From NCBI GenBank assembly GCA_020630975.1, contig JAHDID010000024.1:25088-89087 (forward strand): a stretch of 64,000 bases of DNA, written 5' to 3'. Origin of the DNA: Verrucomicrobiota bacterium. GTDB lineage: Bacteria; Verrucomicrobiota; Verrucomicrobiia; Verrucomicrobiales; DEV007. The notes under the pieces were generated by a model. It was not told where the DNA came from and did no database searches. It worked only from the letters and a program-made list of their open reading frames with translations. The position numbers and the translations under genes are program-made. Each line of letters opens with the position of its first letter. Position 1 is the first letter of the stretch. Shown piece by piece: positions 54,140 to 63,564 of this stretch.

Positions 54140-57100
54140 ATGACCATTTCTGAGAAAGAGGAGCTACTCGAAGCTGCGGGGGGCAGACTGTGGAACTTTG
54201 ACTGGGAGGATCTGTATGACCGTGGAGATCTGAGCCGAGGCGATGGGTACCGAGGCCAGGTCAGTGGTTTTCAGATTGAGCGCAATCAAAAACGCCTAGA
54301 GATTACCTCCAAGGTAGCAGGGACTCAATCTCGGCCCTATACCGCTAAGATTACGTTTCTAGAGATCGGTAGGTCTTTCGATCTTAGTGCTCATTGTAGC
54401 TGCCCAGTCGGTAGCTTCTGTAAGCACACTGCGGCGACTCTTTTCCATATCGAAGACCTTACCGAGGAATTTGGCGAGCCTTACGATGACTTTGCTGATC
54501 AGTTCGACGATGACGATGAATCGGAAGTGGTGGACATCAAGCGAAGTGTTGAAAGGCTTTTTCATGTGGCAGAGCATCATCTTGAGTCGACGCATAGACC
54601 TGGTGCTGGTGCCGATACGCTGAAATGGCTAAATCGAATCGCCGATGCCGCTGATGTGAAGGGCCCCGTAGCTGATCTACCAGAGCACTATCTGGATACA
54701 GAGTGGAAGCAAATGGGTGTCTTCTATCGAGTGATCAATTTGCAGGCTACTGCCCCCGCAGGTTCTAAGTTGCCAGACAGAGGCGGAGTTTTAGGGCTAG
54801 ATATCTGTAAGGTGAAACGACTAAAGTCGGGAGACTTTAATGCCCCGATGCGCATTGGGACAGAGGGATTGGTAGAGCGTAATTACCCCGATTTTGTGCC
54901 AAATGTGGAGCAGGAGCGGATACAGTCGTTTTTAGGTTTAGCGGTAGGTGAAGACTTTACCAAGGCGGGCTATGTGTTCACCCCTCGGGATGAGAGGTGG
55001 TTTGGGCCATTGGTTCAGGCTTTGGAAGATAGGGTGATTGCCTTCCTGCCAGGTGATGCACCATTGCAGAAAGGGAAGCCTAAAGCTGTAGAGGCGCACT
55101 GGGTCATGGATTCCGGTGGTGATAGTCTTTCAGCAGTGCGGTTCACGGAAACTCAAAAGCCGGTGCTAGTGTTTGATACCCAGCCACCGGTCTATGTCGA
55201 CAGAGCCAGTGCCACGTGGGGAGAAGCTTTGATCGATCTGCCAGGTGGCATATCGGTGAAAGATTGGCTCGATGCCCCAGCTATCTCACCCAGCTACTTC
55301 GAGAAAGTGAACCAGACACTATCTGCTGCTTCTGTAGTGTCTGATACTGGGACAGGAGTATTGCCGAGCTTGCCGGAGGTAGAAAAGCAGATTGGCACGA
55401 TGGCCAAACCTACGGGCAGACTGGTGCTACGTTGCATAGAGCTACGATCTAGACCTGCATTTAGTTCGATTTTTAATTTAGTTGGCGTATCGGGTGCTAG
55501 CGAAGGCGAGCTTGGGGTGGCCGAGCTTTCATTTCGCTATGGCGAGCGCCTGCTCGAAAAACCTATTTCTAAGCATGGTAAGAATGTGGTGTTTGTAGAT
55601 GGTCAAGAAGTCGTGCCTCTCACTAGAGATTTCGAGGTGGAGAAATCGTTGGTCGCAGATCTCTATGAAATTGGTTTGGAGACTGCTAGCCAGCACGAAG
55701 ACTCTGGACTGATCATAGGGGATTCCTCTGATTACTTAGCAGTGGGCTATGACTGCCCGGTCCCCGATTTGGTCTATTGGCAGGAGTTTGCGACCCTTCA
55801 GATACCAAAGCTAGAAAAGGCTGGCTGGGAGGTCGAGATAGATGATAGCTTCTTTTTCCAGACTGCTAGTCCTAGCAAATGGTATGGAGAGTTTTCGCCT
55901 TCGACCCACGATATTGATTGGATGGAGTATGACTACGGCTTCGAGCATGATGGTCGGAGGTTAAGTCTAATCCCTGTGATAGCTGGTGTGCTACAGCAGA
56001 CTCGTGGCGAGATCGATTATCAGGCGATGATCGATACCCCAGAGCATGAGATACAGCCTGTGTACGTAGCTGAGGAGAATCTTCTCGTCTCAGTCCCTAC
56101 GCATCTTTTGGGCAAGTTAATCCAGGCCTTGTCAGAGTTGTTCGACTATGAGGATGGCGGAGTACTGCATCTCCATCCTCTGCGAGCTGCACAGATCGCA
56201 GAAGCGATACCATGCGACGACAGCGAGACGGCCCGCCATTTGCGTAAATTTGGCAAGAAGCTAGCGAACTTCGAGGGTATCGAAACAGTGAAACTACCGA
56301 AAACCCTGAAGGCTGAGCTCCGGCCTTATCAACAAGAAGGACTAAACTGGCTACAGTTTTTGAGGGAGCATCGGCTAAACGGTATCCTAGCCGATGATAT
56401 GGGCCTGGGGAAAACAGTGCAGACTCTGTCCTCGATCCAGGTCGAGAAGTCAGGCCGCAGGCACAAGAATCCATCTTTGATCATAGCACCGACGAGTGTC
56501 GTAACGAATTGGGTGGCTGAGTCCGAGAAATTTACGCCGCGTCTGAAGACTCTGCTATTACACGGTAATGATCGGAAAGAGCGCTTTGACCAAATCGATC
56601 AGGCTGATTTGGTGATTACATCCTACGCTTTGATCAACCGAGATATCGATATCCATCTAGAGCATGAGTACCACTATGTGATTCTAGATGAAGCACAGAT
56701 GATCAAGAACCCAAAGTCGAAGATGGCACAGAATGCATGCCAACTACGATCGCGGCACCGCTTATGCCTGACGGGCACACCGATGGAGAATCATCTCGGT
56801 GAGCTATGGAGTATAGTGCATTTCTTGATGCCGGGATTCCTCGGGGCACACGACCAGTTTCGCCGCAGTTGGCAGAACCCGATAGAGGTACATGATAACA
56901 GCAATCGCCGAGAGCAGCTTGTGCGTAAGATGGCCCCTTTGATCCTTCGCCGGACGAAAGAAAATGTACTAAAAGAGCTTCCGCCACGTACTGACATCGT
57001 GCAAGACGTCGTTCTAGATACGGCTCAGAGCCAGCTCTACGAATCTGTCCGTGCTGCGATGGATAAGCGAGTCCGCGAGGCTTTAGCGGATAAGGGCTTG

Positions 57101-57736
57101 AATCGCTCGCACATCATCGTACTCGACGCTCTTCTCAAGCTCCGCCAGATATGTTGTCACCCTCAGCTGTTAAAGATTGATTCAGCGAAAAAGGTGAAGA
57201 CCTCGGCCAAGTTGGAGGTATTCAAAGATCTCATTGATCAACAGGTAGAGGCAGGACGCCGTATTTTAGTGTTCTCGCAGTTCACCTCTATGATCAAGCT
57301 GATCGAGCGGGCACTCGACGAGATGCAGATCGGCCATGTGAAGTTGACTGGAGCGACTCGGAAGAGGCAGGAAGTGATCGATAGATTTCAGAATGGTGAT
57401 GTCCCCGTTTTCTTGATCAGTCTAAAAGCGGGCGGATCGGGGCTAAACCTAACGGCAGCAGATTGTGTGATCCACTACGATCCGTGGTGGAATCCTGCAG
57501 TGGAAGAGCAGGCCACCGCTCGTGCGCATCGCATGGGGCAGCAGAATCCCGTCTTTGTTTATCGACTCGTCACCAAGGGCAGCATAGAGGAGCGGATACT
57601 CGAGCTTCAGCAAAAGAAAGCTGATCTAGCACAGGGTGTTTTGGCTGGAGGAGAGGCGAAAGATAATGAGGGTGGGATGAAGAGCCTGAGCCAGAATGAT
57701 CTGGAGATGCTACTGGCTCCGATAGATACGATATAG
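54140..57736 (+). CDS. SNF2-family helicase with SWIM zinc finger
   Basis: 1198 aa. SWIM zinc finger C86-x-C88, C94-x-H96 in HCSCPVGSFCKH, followed by an acidic stretch and a large N-terminal domain of unknown fold (about 130-700). The SNF2 ATPase core is complete: motif I DDMGLGKT near 752, Ia IIAPTSVV, motif II DEAQMIKN near 851, motif III LTGTPMENHLGELWS, and motifs V/VI FLISLKAGGSGLNLTAAD and ARAHRMGQ. Such proteins move along double-stranded DNA. The next gene begins 11 bp after the stop and encodes an RQC-like DNA-binding protein, so the two probably act together, perhaps in repair, chromosome maintenance or defence. Confidence 0.9.
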   Translation: MTISEKEELLEAAGGRLWNFDWEDLYDRGDLSRGDGYRGQVSGFQIERNQKRLEITSKVAGTQSRPYTAKITFLEIGRSFDLSAHCSCPVGSFCKHTAATLFHIEDLTEEFGEPYDDFADQFDDDDESEVVDIKRSVERLFHVAEHHLESTHRPGAGADTLKWLNRIADAADVKGPVADLPEHYLDTEWKQMGVFYRVINLQATAPAGSKLPDRGGVLGLDICKVKRLKSGDFNAPMRIGTEGLVERNYPDFVPNVEQERIQSFLGLAVGEDFTKAGYVFTPRDERWFGPLVQALEDRVIAFLPGDAPLQKGKPKAVEAHWVMDSGGDSLSAVRFTETQKPVLVFDTQPPVYVDRASATWGEALIDLPGGISVKDWLDAPAISPSYFEKVNQTLSAASVVSDTGTGVLPSLPEVEKQIGTMAKPTGRLVLRCIELRSRPAFSSIFNLVGVSGASEGELGVAELSFRYGERLLEKPISKHGKNVVFVDGQEVVPLTRDFEVEKSLVADLYEIGLETASQHEDSGLIIGDSSDYLAVGYDCPVPDLVYWQEFATLQIPKLEKAGWEVEIDDSFFFQTASPSKWYGEFSPSTHDIDWMEYDYGFEHDGRRLSLIPVIAGVLQQTRGEIDYQAMIDTPEHEIQPVYVAEENLLVSVPTHLLGKLIQALSELFDYEDGGVLHLHPLRAAQIAEAIPCDDSETARHLRKFGKKLANFEGIETVKLPKTLKAELRPYQQEGLNWLQFLREHRLNGILADDMGLGKTVQTLSSIQVEKSGRRHKNPSLIIAPTSVVTNWVAESEKFTPRLKTLLLHGNDRKERFDQIDQADLVITSYALINRDIDIHLEHEYHYVILDEAQMIKNPKSKMAQNACQLRSRHRLCLTGTPMENHLGELWSIVHFLMPGFLGAHDQFRRSWQNPIEVHDNSNRREQLVRKMAPLILRRTKENVLKELPPRTDIVQDVVLDTAQSQLYESVRAAMDKRVREALADKGLNRSHIIVLDALLKLRQICCHPQLLKIDSAKKVKTSAKLEVFKDLIDQQVEAGRRILVFSQFTSMIKLIERALDEMQIGHVKLTGATRKRQEVIDRFQNGDVPVFLISLKAGGSGLNLTAADCVIHYDPWWNPAVEEQATARAHRMGQQNPVFVYRLVTKGSIEERILELQQKKADLAQGVLAGGEAKDNEGGMKSLSQNDLEMLLAPIDTI

Positions 57737-57747
57737 AGATAGTTGCT

Positions 57748-59256
57748 ATGGCTAGACGAAATCAACGCAGCGTGCCGCCACCCGAATTAGACTCTGGTGA
57801 TATCCAGGAATTGGACCGTGCCGATATCGAAAAGATTCTGCGTGCGGCAGACCCCTTGGCGGGAGTAGGCGGGCGAACAACCTTGGTCAAAATCCTACGA
57901 GGGTCGAAGGCACAGAAGATCCAGCCCTACCTAGACAATCCGGCCCACGGAGCGCTAGCGGATCATTCTGAGCCAGCCGTGCTGCAGATGGTTCACTGGT
58001 GTATCGAGCACGGGTACCTACAGATTATTCGCGTCGACGGATTCCCGCTATTGGGCTTTACTGACAGGGGGCTGGCCATCGAGGTTTTCACACTCGCAGC
58101 AGAGCAGATCGGCAAATTAGATAGGCATGAGCTTGAGTTTTTCGTCAATTCTGTGGATCTGCCGCATCCTGTCCTTTTCGCCATCTTCGATATGGTAGAG
58201 GCTGCCGGTCCCGAGCGATATCACAAAGCGCTACAAGTCTGGCAGGCGGGCGCGACGAAGAAGATGAACCAGCGTATCCGGGAGATATTTTCCAACTGGG
58301 AGCGTGGAGTGCCGGTTAGAAAGCGTGTTTTTGAAAGGGCTCTACTAGACGAAAATGTATCCAAAAACAAAGCTCAGGCGACGCTATATCAGTGCAAGAA
58401 ATCGATATTTGTCGGTCATGTCGAAGATCTGCCCGACCAGTGGGCGGGGCGGCAGGATGTTGATTTAGCCCACTATTTAGCCAAGCAAGGGCGAACTGTT
58501 TTCATCACGCGTGATCGGCCGTTTCACAATGCGCTGCTGGATAATCAAATCCCATCGATCTACCTAGATAGCGAAAATTCTACACTGACGCTAGATCCTC
58601 TGCCTGGAATCAAGCCTCGTGGTATTTTAGCAAAAGGCAAGATCCAAGAGAGCGCCCCAGTCACTACTGATGATAGTGAAGGACCGCCTTTACAATTATT
58701 CGTACCGGCTACGGCACGAGGGCAAAAGAAATGGCGGATTAAAAGACGCCGGGTGAGGAATTACTTTGGTGGAGTCGAGCGGATGAAGGAGATACGGATC
58801 ACGGTGAGTGGGCGTAGAGGTTCGCGTGAGGGTGAGTATTTGGTGGGGATTCGCCTGCGGATCGAGTCTACAGCTGGCATCAAAGCGCTCGATGCGGTTG
58901 AGGCTTATTATCAGATAGTAGGTTCGGCAGCCATCGCTTTAGTTGCTGCTGTCATAGTCGCGCTTCGGTTGGGTATATCAGGCAGACCGGTTCGGTTGTT
59001 TTACGATTGTGATGCGATCAAAGATCTACCAGAAGATGTCTTATCGGATCAGGTGAATGAGTATTGGGATTTTCTAAAAGAGAGTCTGGGTGGTGATGTC
59101 GAGCTGAGCAAGACTGGTGGGAAAAATCCGCATATGGCAAAGTTGAATCGAAAGCTCCATGACCTCGCGACTACGAAGACTAATGAGGTGGTGCCATTTG
59201 ATGTGGCGCCGCTAATTCAGCGATGGAGGGATCAGGAAAGAGTGGACTGTGGTTAG
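57748..59256 (+). CDS. RQC-like (RQC-minor type) protein with possible PIN/NYN-like and RNase H-like regions
   Basis: 502 aa, no helicase motifs. Residues about 45-115 resemble the RecQ C-terminal winged helix (LRGSKAQKIQPYL, then GYLQIIRVDGFPLLGFTDRG), which binds duplex DNA. Residues about 230-275 (DLAHYLAKQGRTVFITRDRPFHNALL) recall a PIN/NYN-type nuclease core. Residues about 345-480 suggest an RNase H fold: strand EIRITVSG, helix SAAIALVAAVIVALRLG, strand PVRLFYDCDAI with an Asp at the usual place, and GGKNPHMAKLNRKLHDLA. The family's catalytic Glu and first Asp are not conserved, so it may be inactive. The NCBI family name RQC-minor-1 comes to mind but I cannot verify it. Operonic with the SNF2 gene. 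Confidence 0.7.
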   Translation: MARRNQRSVPPPELDSGDIQELDRADIEKILRAADPLAGVGGRTTLVKILRGSKAQKIQPYLDNPAHGALADHSEPAVLQMVHWCIEHGYLQIIRVDGFPLLGFTDRGLAIEVFTLAAEQIGKLDRHELEFFVNSVDLPHPVLFAIFDMVEAAGPERYHKALQVWQAGATKKMNQRIREIFSNWERGVPVRKRVFERALLDENVSKNKAQATLYQCKKSIFVGHVEDLPDQWAGRQDVDLAHYLAKQGRTVFITRDRPFHNALLDNQIPSIYLDSENSTLTLDPLPGIKPRGILAKGKIQESAPVTTDDSEGPPLQLFVPATARGQKKWRIKRRRVRNYFGGVERMKEIRITVSGRRGSREGEYLVGIRLRIESTAGIKALDAVEAYYQIVGSAAIALVAAVIVALRLGISGRPVRLFYDCDAIKDLPEDVLSDQVNEYWDFLKESLGGDVELSKTGGKNPHMAKLNRKLHDLATTKTNEVVPFDVAPLIQRWRDQERVDCG

Positions 59257-59316
59257 AGTGGGTTTAGAGCGCAGCCTCAGCCAAGGAGGGGTTGCTTTCA
59301 GCTGCCCGGCTACCTT

Positions 59317-59389
59317 GGCCGAAGGATATGGCTCAGCCTGCCGTGCATCTAAAAAAGCAGCCCCTTGAACTCAAAGCTACGCCTCCGGC
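59317..59389 (+). repeat. dispersed hairpin repeat, copy 2
   Basis: Bases 59317-59371 match 21568-21620. GCCGAAGG (59318-59325) can pair with CCTCCGGC (59382-59389), seven of eight positions; the second arm lies in the last codons of the sulfatase gene. It sits in the 120-bp gap between convergent genes. Confidence 0.6.
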
Positions 59390-60816
59390 TTGTGCCAAGG
59401 CTCGCGTGCATTTTCAGTGATCTCTTGATCCAGATAGATCATGCGATCGCTGAGCTTCTTGACGATGTCGGGATATTCTTCAGCTAGGTTGTTCGCTTCG
59501 CCCATGTCTTCTACTAGATTGAAAAGGTGGATCTGTGGCTTGGGCTCTTCTTGCTTGCCCGCTTTTTGGGCTTTCTTACCTTTCTTTTTGCGCTGGTTGG
59601 GCTTTTTCACTAGGAGCTTCCACTCAGCCATGCGGATACCTTCGATCTCGCCACGTGAGGTGTAGTAAAGAAACACATCGCGTCGGCTTTCGCCTTTGCC
59701 AAGAACGGGAGCGGAGGCATCCATACCGTCGATCTGGTTGTTTCCGTCAGGAAGGGCTTTGCCGCTGAGTGTGGCGATGGTTGGCAGCATGTCGATGGTT
59801 CCGATCAGATCCCCGCACTCGGTGCCTGCGGGTATACCCGGGCCGCGCATGAGACAGGGCACACGCTGGCCGCCTTCGAATGTGGTGCCTTTGCCTTCGC
59901 GCAGTGGACCTGCGGAGCCCCCATGATGCTGAAATGAGAGCCAGGGTCCATTGTCGGTGGTGTAGATCACGTAGGTCTCGCCGGTCAGGTCGAGATCGTC
60001 GATGTGGTCGAGCAGACGGCCTACCTCGCTATCGATATGCTCGATGGTATTGGTGTAGGCATTCTTCGGATCGGGATCGCGCACTTCGTCGGGCACGTAG
60101 AGTGGGATGTGCGGCATCGAGTGCGGCACGTACACGAAGAAAGGCTCATCCTTGTGCTCGGTGATGAAATCGATCGCCTTCTGCGTACAGCGGCGGGTGA
60201 TGGTGCGCTGGTCGACGGGGAGTTCGACGATTTTTTCATTCTCCATCAGGGGAGTTTTCCACTTGGTCAGGGTGGACTCAGGATCTGCCCAGAGGATGTC
60301 CATGCCGACGTGCCCGCCCTGTGGTTTGCCCTTGTTATCAGGGTGATTCATATCATTCGAGTAGGGGATGCCGTAGTAGGTGTCGAATCCCACCTGCTGA
60401 GGCAGCGTCTCGGGATGGTGACCGAGGTGCCACTTGCCGAAGCAAGCAGTGGCATAGCCCTGACTCTGCAAGTGGTCAGCTATGGTGTACTCCTCGGGAT
60501 TGATGCCCTTGGTCGAGGCTGGGAAAAGCACATGCTGGTGCATACCGACGCGCTTTGGGTAGCAGCCAGTGAGTAATGCGGCTCGCGATGGGGTGCACAC
60601 TGGCGAGGCTACCATGAAGTTGGTGAACTTGCGGCCCTCAGTGGCTAGTCGGTCGATATTGGGAGTCTTGATGGTTTCTGAGCCAAAACAGCTCAAGTCG
60701 CCATAACCCTGATCATCGGTGAAAATGATGACGAAGTTAGGCTGAGATTTTTCTTCGCCAAAGGCAGTGATAGCCAAAAGGCAGAGCGAGCAGGCCAGAG
60801 TGAGAATCGATTTCAT
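59377..60816 (-). CDS. sulfatase (type I, CxPxR active site)
   Basis: 479 aa from ATG 60816 (MKSILTLACSLCLLAITAFG signal peptide); a longer frame adds 10 residues of leader. Asp34-Asp35 in IIFTDDQGYGD bind the metal. Cys74 in CTPSRAALLTG is the formylglycine precursor. FGKWHLGHHPETLP, PFFVYVPHSMPHIPLYV and YTTDNGPWLSF support an arylsulfatase-A-like exported enzyme. A Lys-rich stretch near the C-terminus (KKPNQRKKKGKKAQKAGKQ) is unusual. Unlike the sulfatase at 47297 it has the standard motif. Convergent with the RQC-like gene. Confidence 0.93.
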   Translation of the reverse strand: MKSILTLACSLCLLAITAFGEEKSQPNFVIIFTDDQGYGDLSCFGSETIKTPNIDRLATEGRKFTNFMVASPVCTPSRAALLTGCYPKRVGMHQHVLFPASTKGINPEEYTIADHLQSQGYATACFGKWHLGHHPETLPQQVGFDTYYGIPYSNDMNHPDNKGKPQGGHVGMDILWADPESTLTKWKTPLMENEKIVELPVDQRTITRRCTQKAIDFITEHKDEPFFVYVPHSMPHIPLYVPDEVRDPDPKNAYTNTIEHIDSEVGRLLDHIDDLDLTGETYVIYTTDNGPWLSFQHHGGSAGPLREGKGTTFEGGQRVPCLMRGPGIPAGTECGDLIGTIDMLPTIATLSGKALPDGNNQIDGMDASAPVLGKGESRRDVFLYYTSRGEIEGIRMAEWKLLVKKPNQRKKKGKKAQKAGKQEEPKPQIHLFNLVEDMGEANNLAEEYPDIVKKLSDRMIYLDQEITENAREPWHKPEA

Positions 60817-60909
60817 AAAGTCTGGGAAATGATGCCCCAGACCCACGATGAGAGGGGGAAAAAATGCGCCGTGATGATGTAGCTAACTGATCCTAAAATC
60901 TCCAAGGAC

Positions 60910-61581
60910 CTACTCCGTCTCCCCATCTGGATTTAGGACGTCTTGGATCTCCGCGCGTGCCGCTTCGAAAGCTTCCTCATCGACATCGCTGGCCACAGTC
61001 TGCAGTGGCTCGAAGGTGACGGCGACCTTTGAGAAAGGCTTAGGGATCTGAAACTGGTCCCAGCTTTTCAGCCGCCAATAGCTGGAGTATTCCACCCGTA
61101 CAGGCAGCACCGATGCACCGGTCTTTTGCGCTAGCATGACCATGCCTGGTGCGAGCTGATACCGAGGGCCTCTGGGGCCGTCTGGGGTTATGGCGACATC
61201 GTAGCCATCGTCGATCCATTTTTTCAGTGCGAGTAGAGCTCGCAGCCCTCCTCGCGATGAGGAGCCGCGTACCGAGTCCACACCAAACTGGCTGACGGTG
61301 GAGGCGATGATGGCGCCATCTTTGCTGGGGCTGGTCAGGACGGCACCTCTGCGAGAGCGCAAAAATTTCCGATACATCACAGGCACGGCAAAGATCCGAT
61401 TGTGCCAAAATGCCCAGATCATCTGGCCCTCTGGCGGATCGGTGGTCACACCGGCTTTGTCGTCGAGCCTCCAGCGCAGCGTGCCACTGACGATACGGAT
61501 CAGTGTGGCCGCGAGCAGGCCGATCACTTTTGCCTTATTCGACATCACGGGGGCCTTGGCTGTAGACGTGGCGGCAGACAT
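60910..61581 (-). CDS. DUF374 lysophospholipid acyltransferase-like protein
   Basis: 223 aa. DUF374 hallmarks: IWAFWHNRIF, TSPSKDGAIIASTVSQFG, RGSSSRGGLRALLALKK, and AITPDGPRGPRYQLAPGMVMLAQKTG. The family is related to the lipid A and glycerophospholipid acyltransferases, with WHN in place of the classical HX4D start. Membrane-associated, probably transferring an acyl chain to a lipid acceptor that the sequence does not identify. Met13 (MSNKAK, 61545) is an alternative start. It lies upstream of the sulfatase gene on the same strand, separated by 93 bp. Confidence 0.87.
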   Translation of the reverse strand: MSAATSTAKAPVMSNKAKVIGLLAATLIRIVSGTLRWRLDDKAGVTTDPPEGQMIWAFWHNRIFAVPVMYRKFLRSRRGAVLTSPSKDGAIIASTVSQFGVDSVRGSSSRGGLRALLALKKWIDDGYDVAITPDGPRGPRYQLAPGMVMLAQKTGASVLPVRVEYSSYWRLKSWDQFQIPKPFSKVAVTFEPLQTVASDVDEEAFEAARAEIQDVLNPDGETE

Positions 61582-61643
61582 CGCACCCTAGATAGCGTGG
61601 ATTGGGACTTTCTCAAGCTTCACCGACATGATTAGCTGTCTGG

Positions 61644-62849
61644 ATGGACGCTAAGGCACTGATCGCGGCTATAGGAGGGCTGGTATTACTCACGGGTAGC
61701 ACGCTGGCTCAGACATCGACTCTGCCACTTTGGTCCGCGGGCGAGGGAAGAGCGCTCTACGACGAGAAAGGCACGCCGAGTCTGAATCTGTATACCGCGG
61801 CCGAGCCCAACGGCTGTGCTGTAGTCGTTTGTCCGGGAGGTGGTTACGGCGGTCTGGCCAAGGATCACGAAGGGCACCAGATAGCCCAGTGGTTTAATGA
61901 GCGAGGCGTGACGGCAGTCGTGCTGCACTACCGCCTAGGGAGTCAGGGGCACCACTTTCCGGCTCAGCTGGCTGATGTGCAGCGAGCGATCCGGACGGTG
62001 CGTGGTCGCGCCAGTGAGTGGAAGGTCGATGCCGATCGGGTCGGAGTGATGGGCTTTTCGGCTGGAGGTCATCTGGCGAGCATGGCATCTACGAAATTTG
62101 GCGAGAAAGCTTATAAAGCTATCGATGCGCTGGATGAGCACAGTGCTAGGCCAGATTTCTCGATACTATGCTACCCGGTGATCAGCATGGACACAGGTGT
62201 GACGCATGGTGGCTCGCGGCGCAACCTGCTGGGGCCTGACAAAAAAGACGATGCTGCGGCTGTCGCTCATGTGTCGTCGGAGAAAAACATCACTGCTGAC
62301 ACGCCGCCGACGTTTCTCTTCCATACCGATGCGGACACCCCTGTGCCACCGATGAATAGCATTCTCTACTATATGGGGCTGAAAAAGCACAACATCCCAG
62401 CGGAAATACATATCTACCAAAACGGCCCCCATGGAGTCGGCCTATATGGCGGAGATCCTATCCTGAGCACCTGGTCAGGGCATCTCGACAATTGGCTGCG
62501 TAGCAACGGCTGGTATGCCGAAAAGAAGAATGTGGAGCGAGCCAAAGTATCTGGAGCCGTCAGTCTAGATGGGCAGCCTGTCAGCTGGGGCACGATCACT
62601 TTCACCCCCTACAGACCCGGTCTACCTATAGTAACAGTCCGCATCCGTAACGGTAAATTTGCGGTGCGCGATAGGTCAGCAGGTCCAGTGATAGGCCACA
62701 GCCAAGTCAGCTTTTCTGCCAGTATCTGGGAGACCACAGGCGCCGCCAAGGACCGGCTGCGGACTCATGATCAGCTCGCCGAATTCGATCCCTCTACTGT
62801 CCAGGTGGAGGAAGGGGCGACTTATCAGTGGGCACTGGAGTCGAAGTAG
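61644..62849 (+). CDS. secreted alpha/beta hydrolase with C-terminal regulatory-like beta domain
   Basis: 401 aa with signal peptide MDAKALIAAIGGLVLLTGSTLAQ. The esterase/BD-FAE-type hydrolase has the oxyanion segment PGGGYGGLAKDHEG, nucleophile Ser in VMGFSAGGH (near residue 138), an acid in FHTDADTPVPP and the catalytic His in GPHGVGLYGG. After residue 300 a separate beta-rich domain begins (KVSGAVSLDGQPVSWGTITFTP), like the carboxypeptidase-regulatory domains of planctomycete lipoproteins. The fusion suggests an enzyme that acts on plant or algal polymer esters outside the cell; the substrate is unknown. Confidence 0.87.
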   Translation: MDAKALIAAIGGLVLLTGSTLAQTSTLPLWSAGEGRALYDEKGTPSLNLYTAAEPNGCAVVVCPGGGYGGLAKDHEGHQIAQWFNERGVTAVVLHYRLGSQGHHFPAQLADVQRAIRTVRGRASEWKVDADRVGVMGFSAGGHLASMASTKFGEKAYKAIDALDEHSARPDFSILCYPVISMDTGVTHGGSRRNLLGPDKKDDAAAVAHVSSEKNITADTPPTFLFHTDADTPVPPMNSILYYMGLKKHNIPAEIHIYQNGPHGVGLYGGDPILSTWSGHLDNWLRSNGWYAEKKNVERAKVSGAVSLDGQPVSWGTITFTPYRPGLPIVTVRIRNGKFAVRDRSAGPVIGHSQVSFSASIWETTGAAKDRLRTHDQLAEFDPSTVQVEEGATYQWALESK

Positions 62850-62881
62850 GTGGGGGGCGGGGCTTGATTAGTGAAAAGGGG

Positions 62882-62918
62882 ATTGTACCCTATTGAATCA
62901 AAATTGTACCCTATTGAA
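62882..62918 (-). repeat. dispersed 21-bp-period element, locus 5 (2 copies, 5' leader of a Uma2 gene)
   Basis: ATTGTACCCTATTGAA at 62882-62897 and 62903-62918, spacer TCAAA. It ends 28 bp before the ATG at 62947. Orientation relative to the gene is the same as at secDF and opposite to the loci that overlap coding sequence. Confidence 0.9.
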
Positions 62919-62946
62919 TTTAGGGGGGATTAACGCCGATTTTACC

Positions 62947-63525
62947 ATGCTAGCCCAGTCCATACCGATTCCAGAGCAAAATTCGCTGGTGCTGTGGGGT
63001 TTCACTTGGGAGCAGTATCTATCGATCGAGGAGTTGTTTGAGGAGTCTGGGGTTGGTATTCGCTTTTTAAACGGAAAGCTCGAGATCGAGCCACACATAT
63101 CGGAATACCACGAAAATCGTAAGTCTCACATAGCCTGTTTGGTCGAGTGCTGGTGTGTCGAAAAGGGAATCGACTTTTTTGGTAAGGGAAATTACACCAT
63201 GGCCAAAGCAGAAACGGCAGGTGGTGAGCCAGATGAATGTTATTGCCTGCGTGAAAATAAGCAGTGGCCGGATCTAGTGGTGGAAGTGGCGCTGACTTCT
63301 GGAGGCTTGAGCAAGCGAGAGTTTTACTCTCAGTTCCCAGTAGCAGAGCTATGGATCTGGAGAAACGATCGGCTGGAGGTGCATTGCTATGATGATGAAG
63401 CAAAGACTTACCGACAGGTCGAGAACAGTGATCAACTGCCGGGGCTTGATCTAGACTGGCTGGTCGAGTGCTCGCGTTTGGAGTCGACACGAGATGCGAT
63501 CGTGACCTTTCGGGAGAAGATTTGA
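62947..63525 (+). CDS. Uma2-family (DUF820) PD-(D/E)XK-like nuclease
   Basis: 192 aa from ATG 62947. A TTG-started frame would extend upstream through the dispersed repeat, but the sequence before Met (MLAQSIPIPEQNSLVLWGFT) has no family character. Core features are the early YLSIEELFEESGVGIRFLNGKLEIEP opening typical of Uma2, then EPDECYC, WPDLVVEVALTSGGLSKREFYSQF and ELWIWRNDRLEVHCYDD. The nuclease fold is accepted for the family, but biochemical activity and partner are unknown. No toxin-antitoxin partner is seen next to it. Confidence 0.87.
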   Translation: MLAQSIPIPEQNSLVLWGFTWEQYLSIEELFEESGVGIRFLNGKLEIEPHISEYHENRKSHIACLVECWCVEKGIDFFGKGNYTMAKAETAGGEPDECYCLRENKQWPDLVVEVALTSGGLSKREFYSQFPVAELWIWRNDRLEVHCYDDEAKTYRQVENSDQLPGLDLDWLVECSRLESTRDAIVTFREKI

Positions 63526-63564
63526 TTGGGCGATCTGTTGGGACAAAAATGCCAACGGTGGTGG

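Noticed and set aside
46527..63525. toxin-antitoxin systems built on the Uma2 genes
   Set aside because: Neither gene has a small partner gene next to it.
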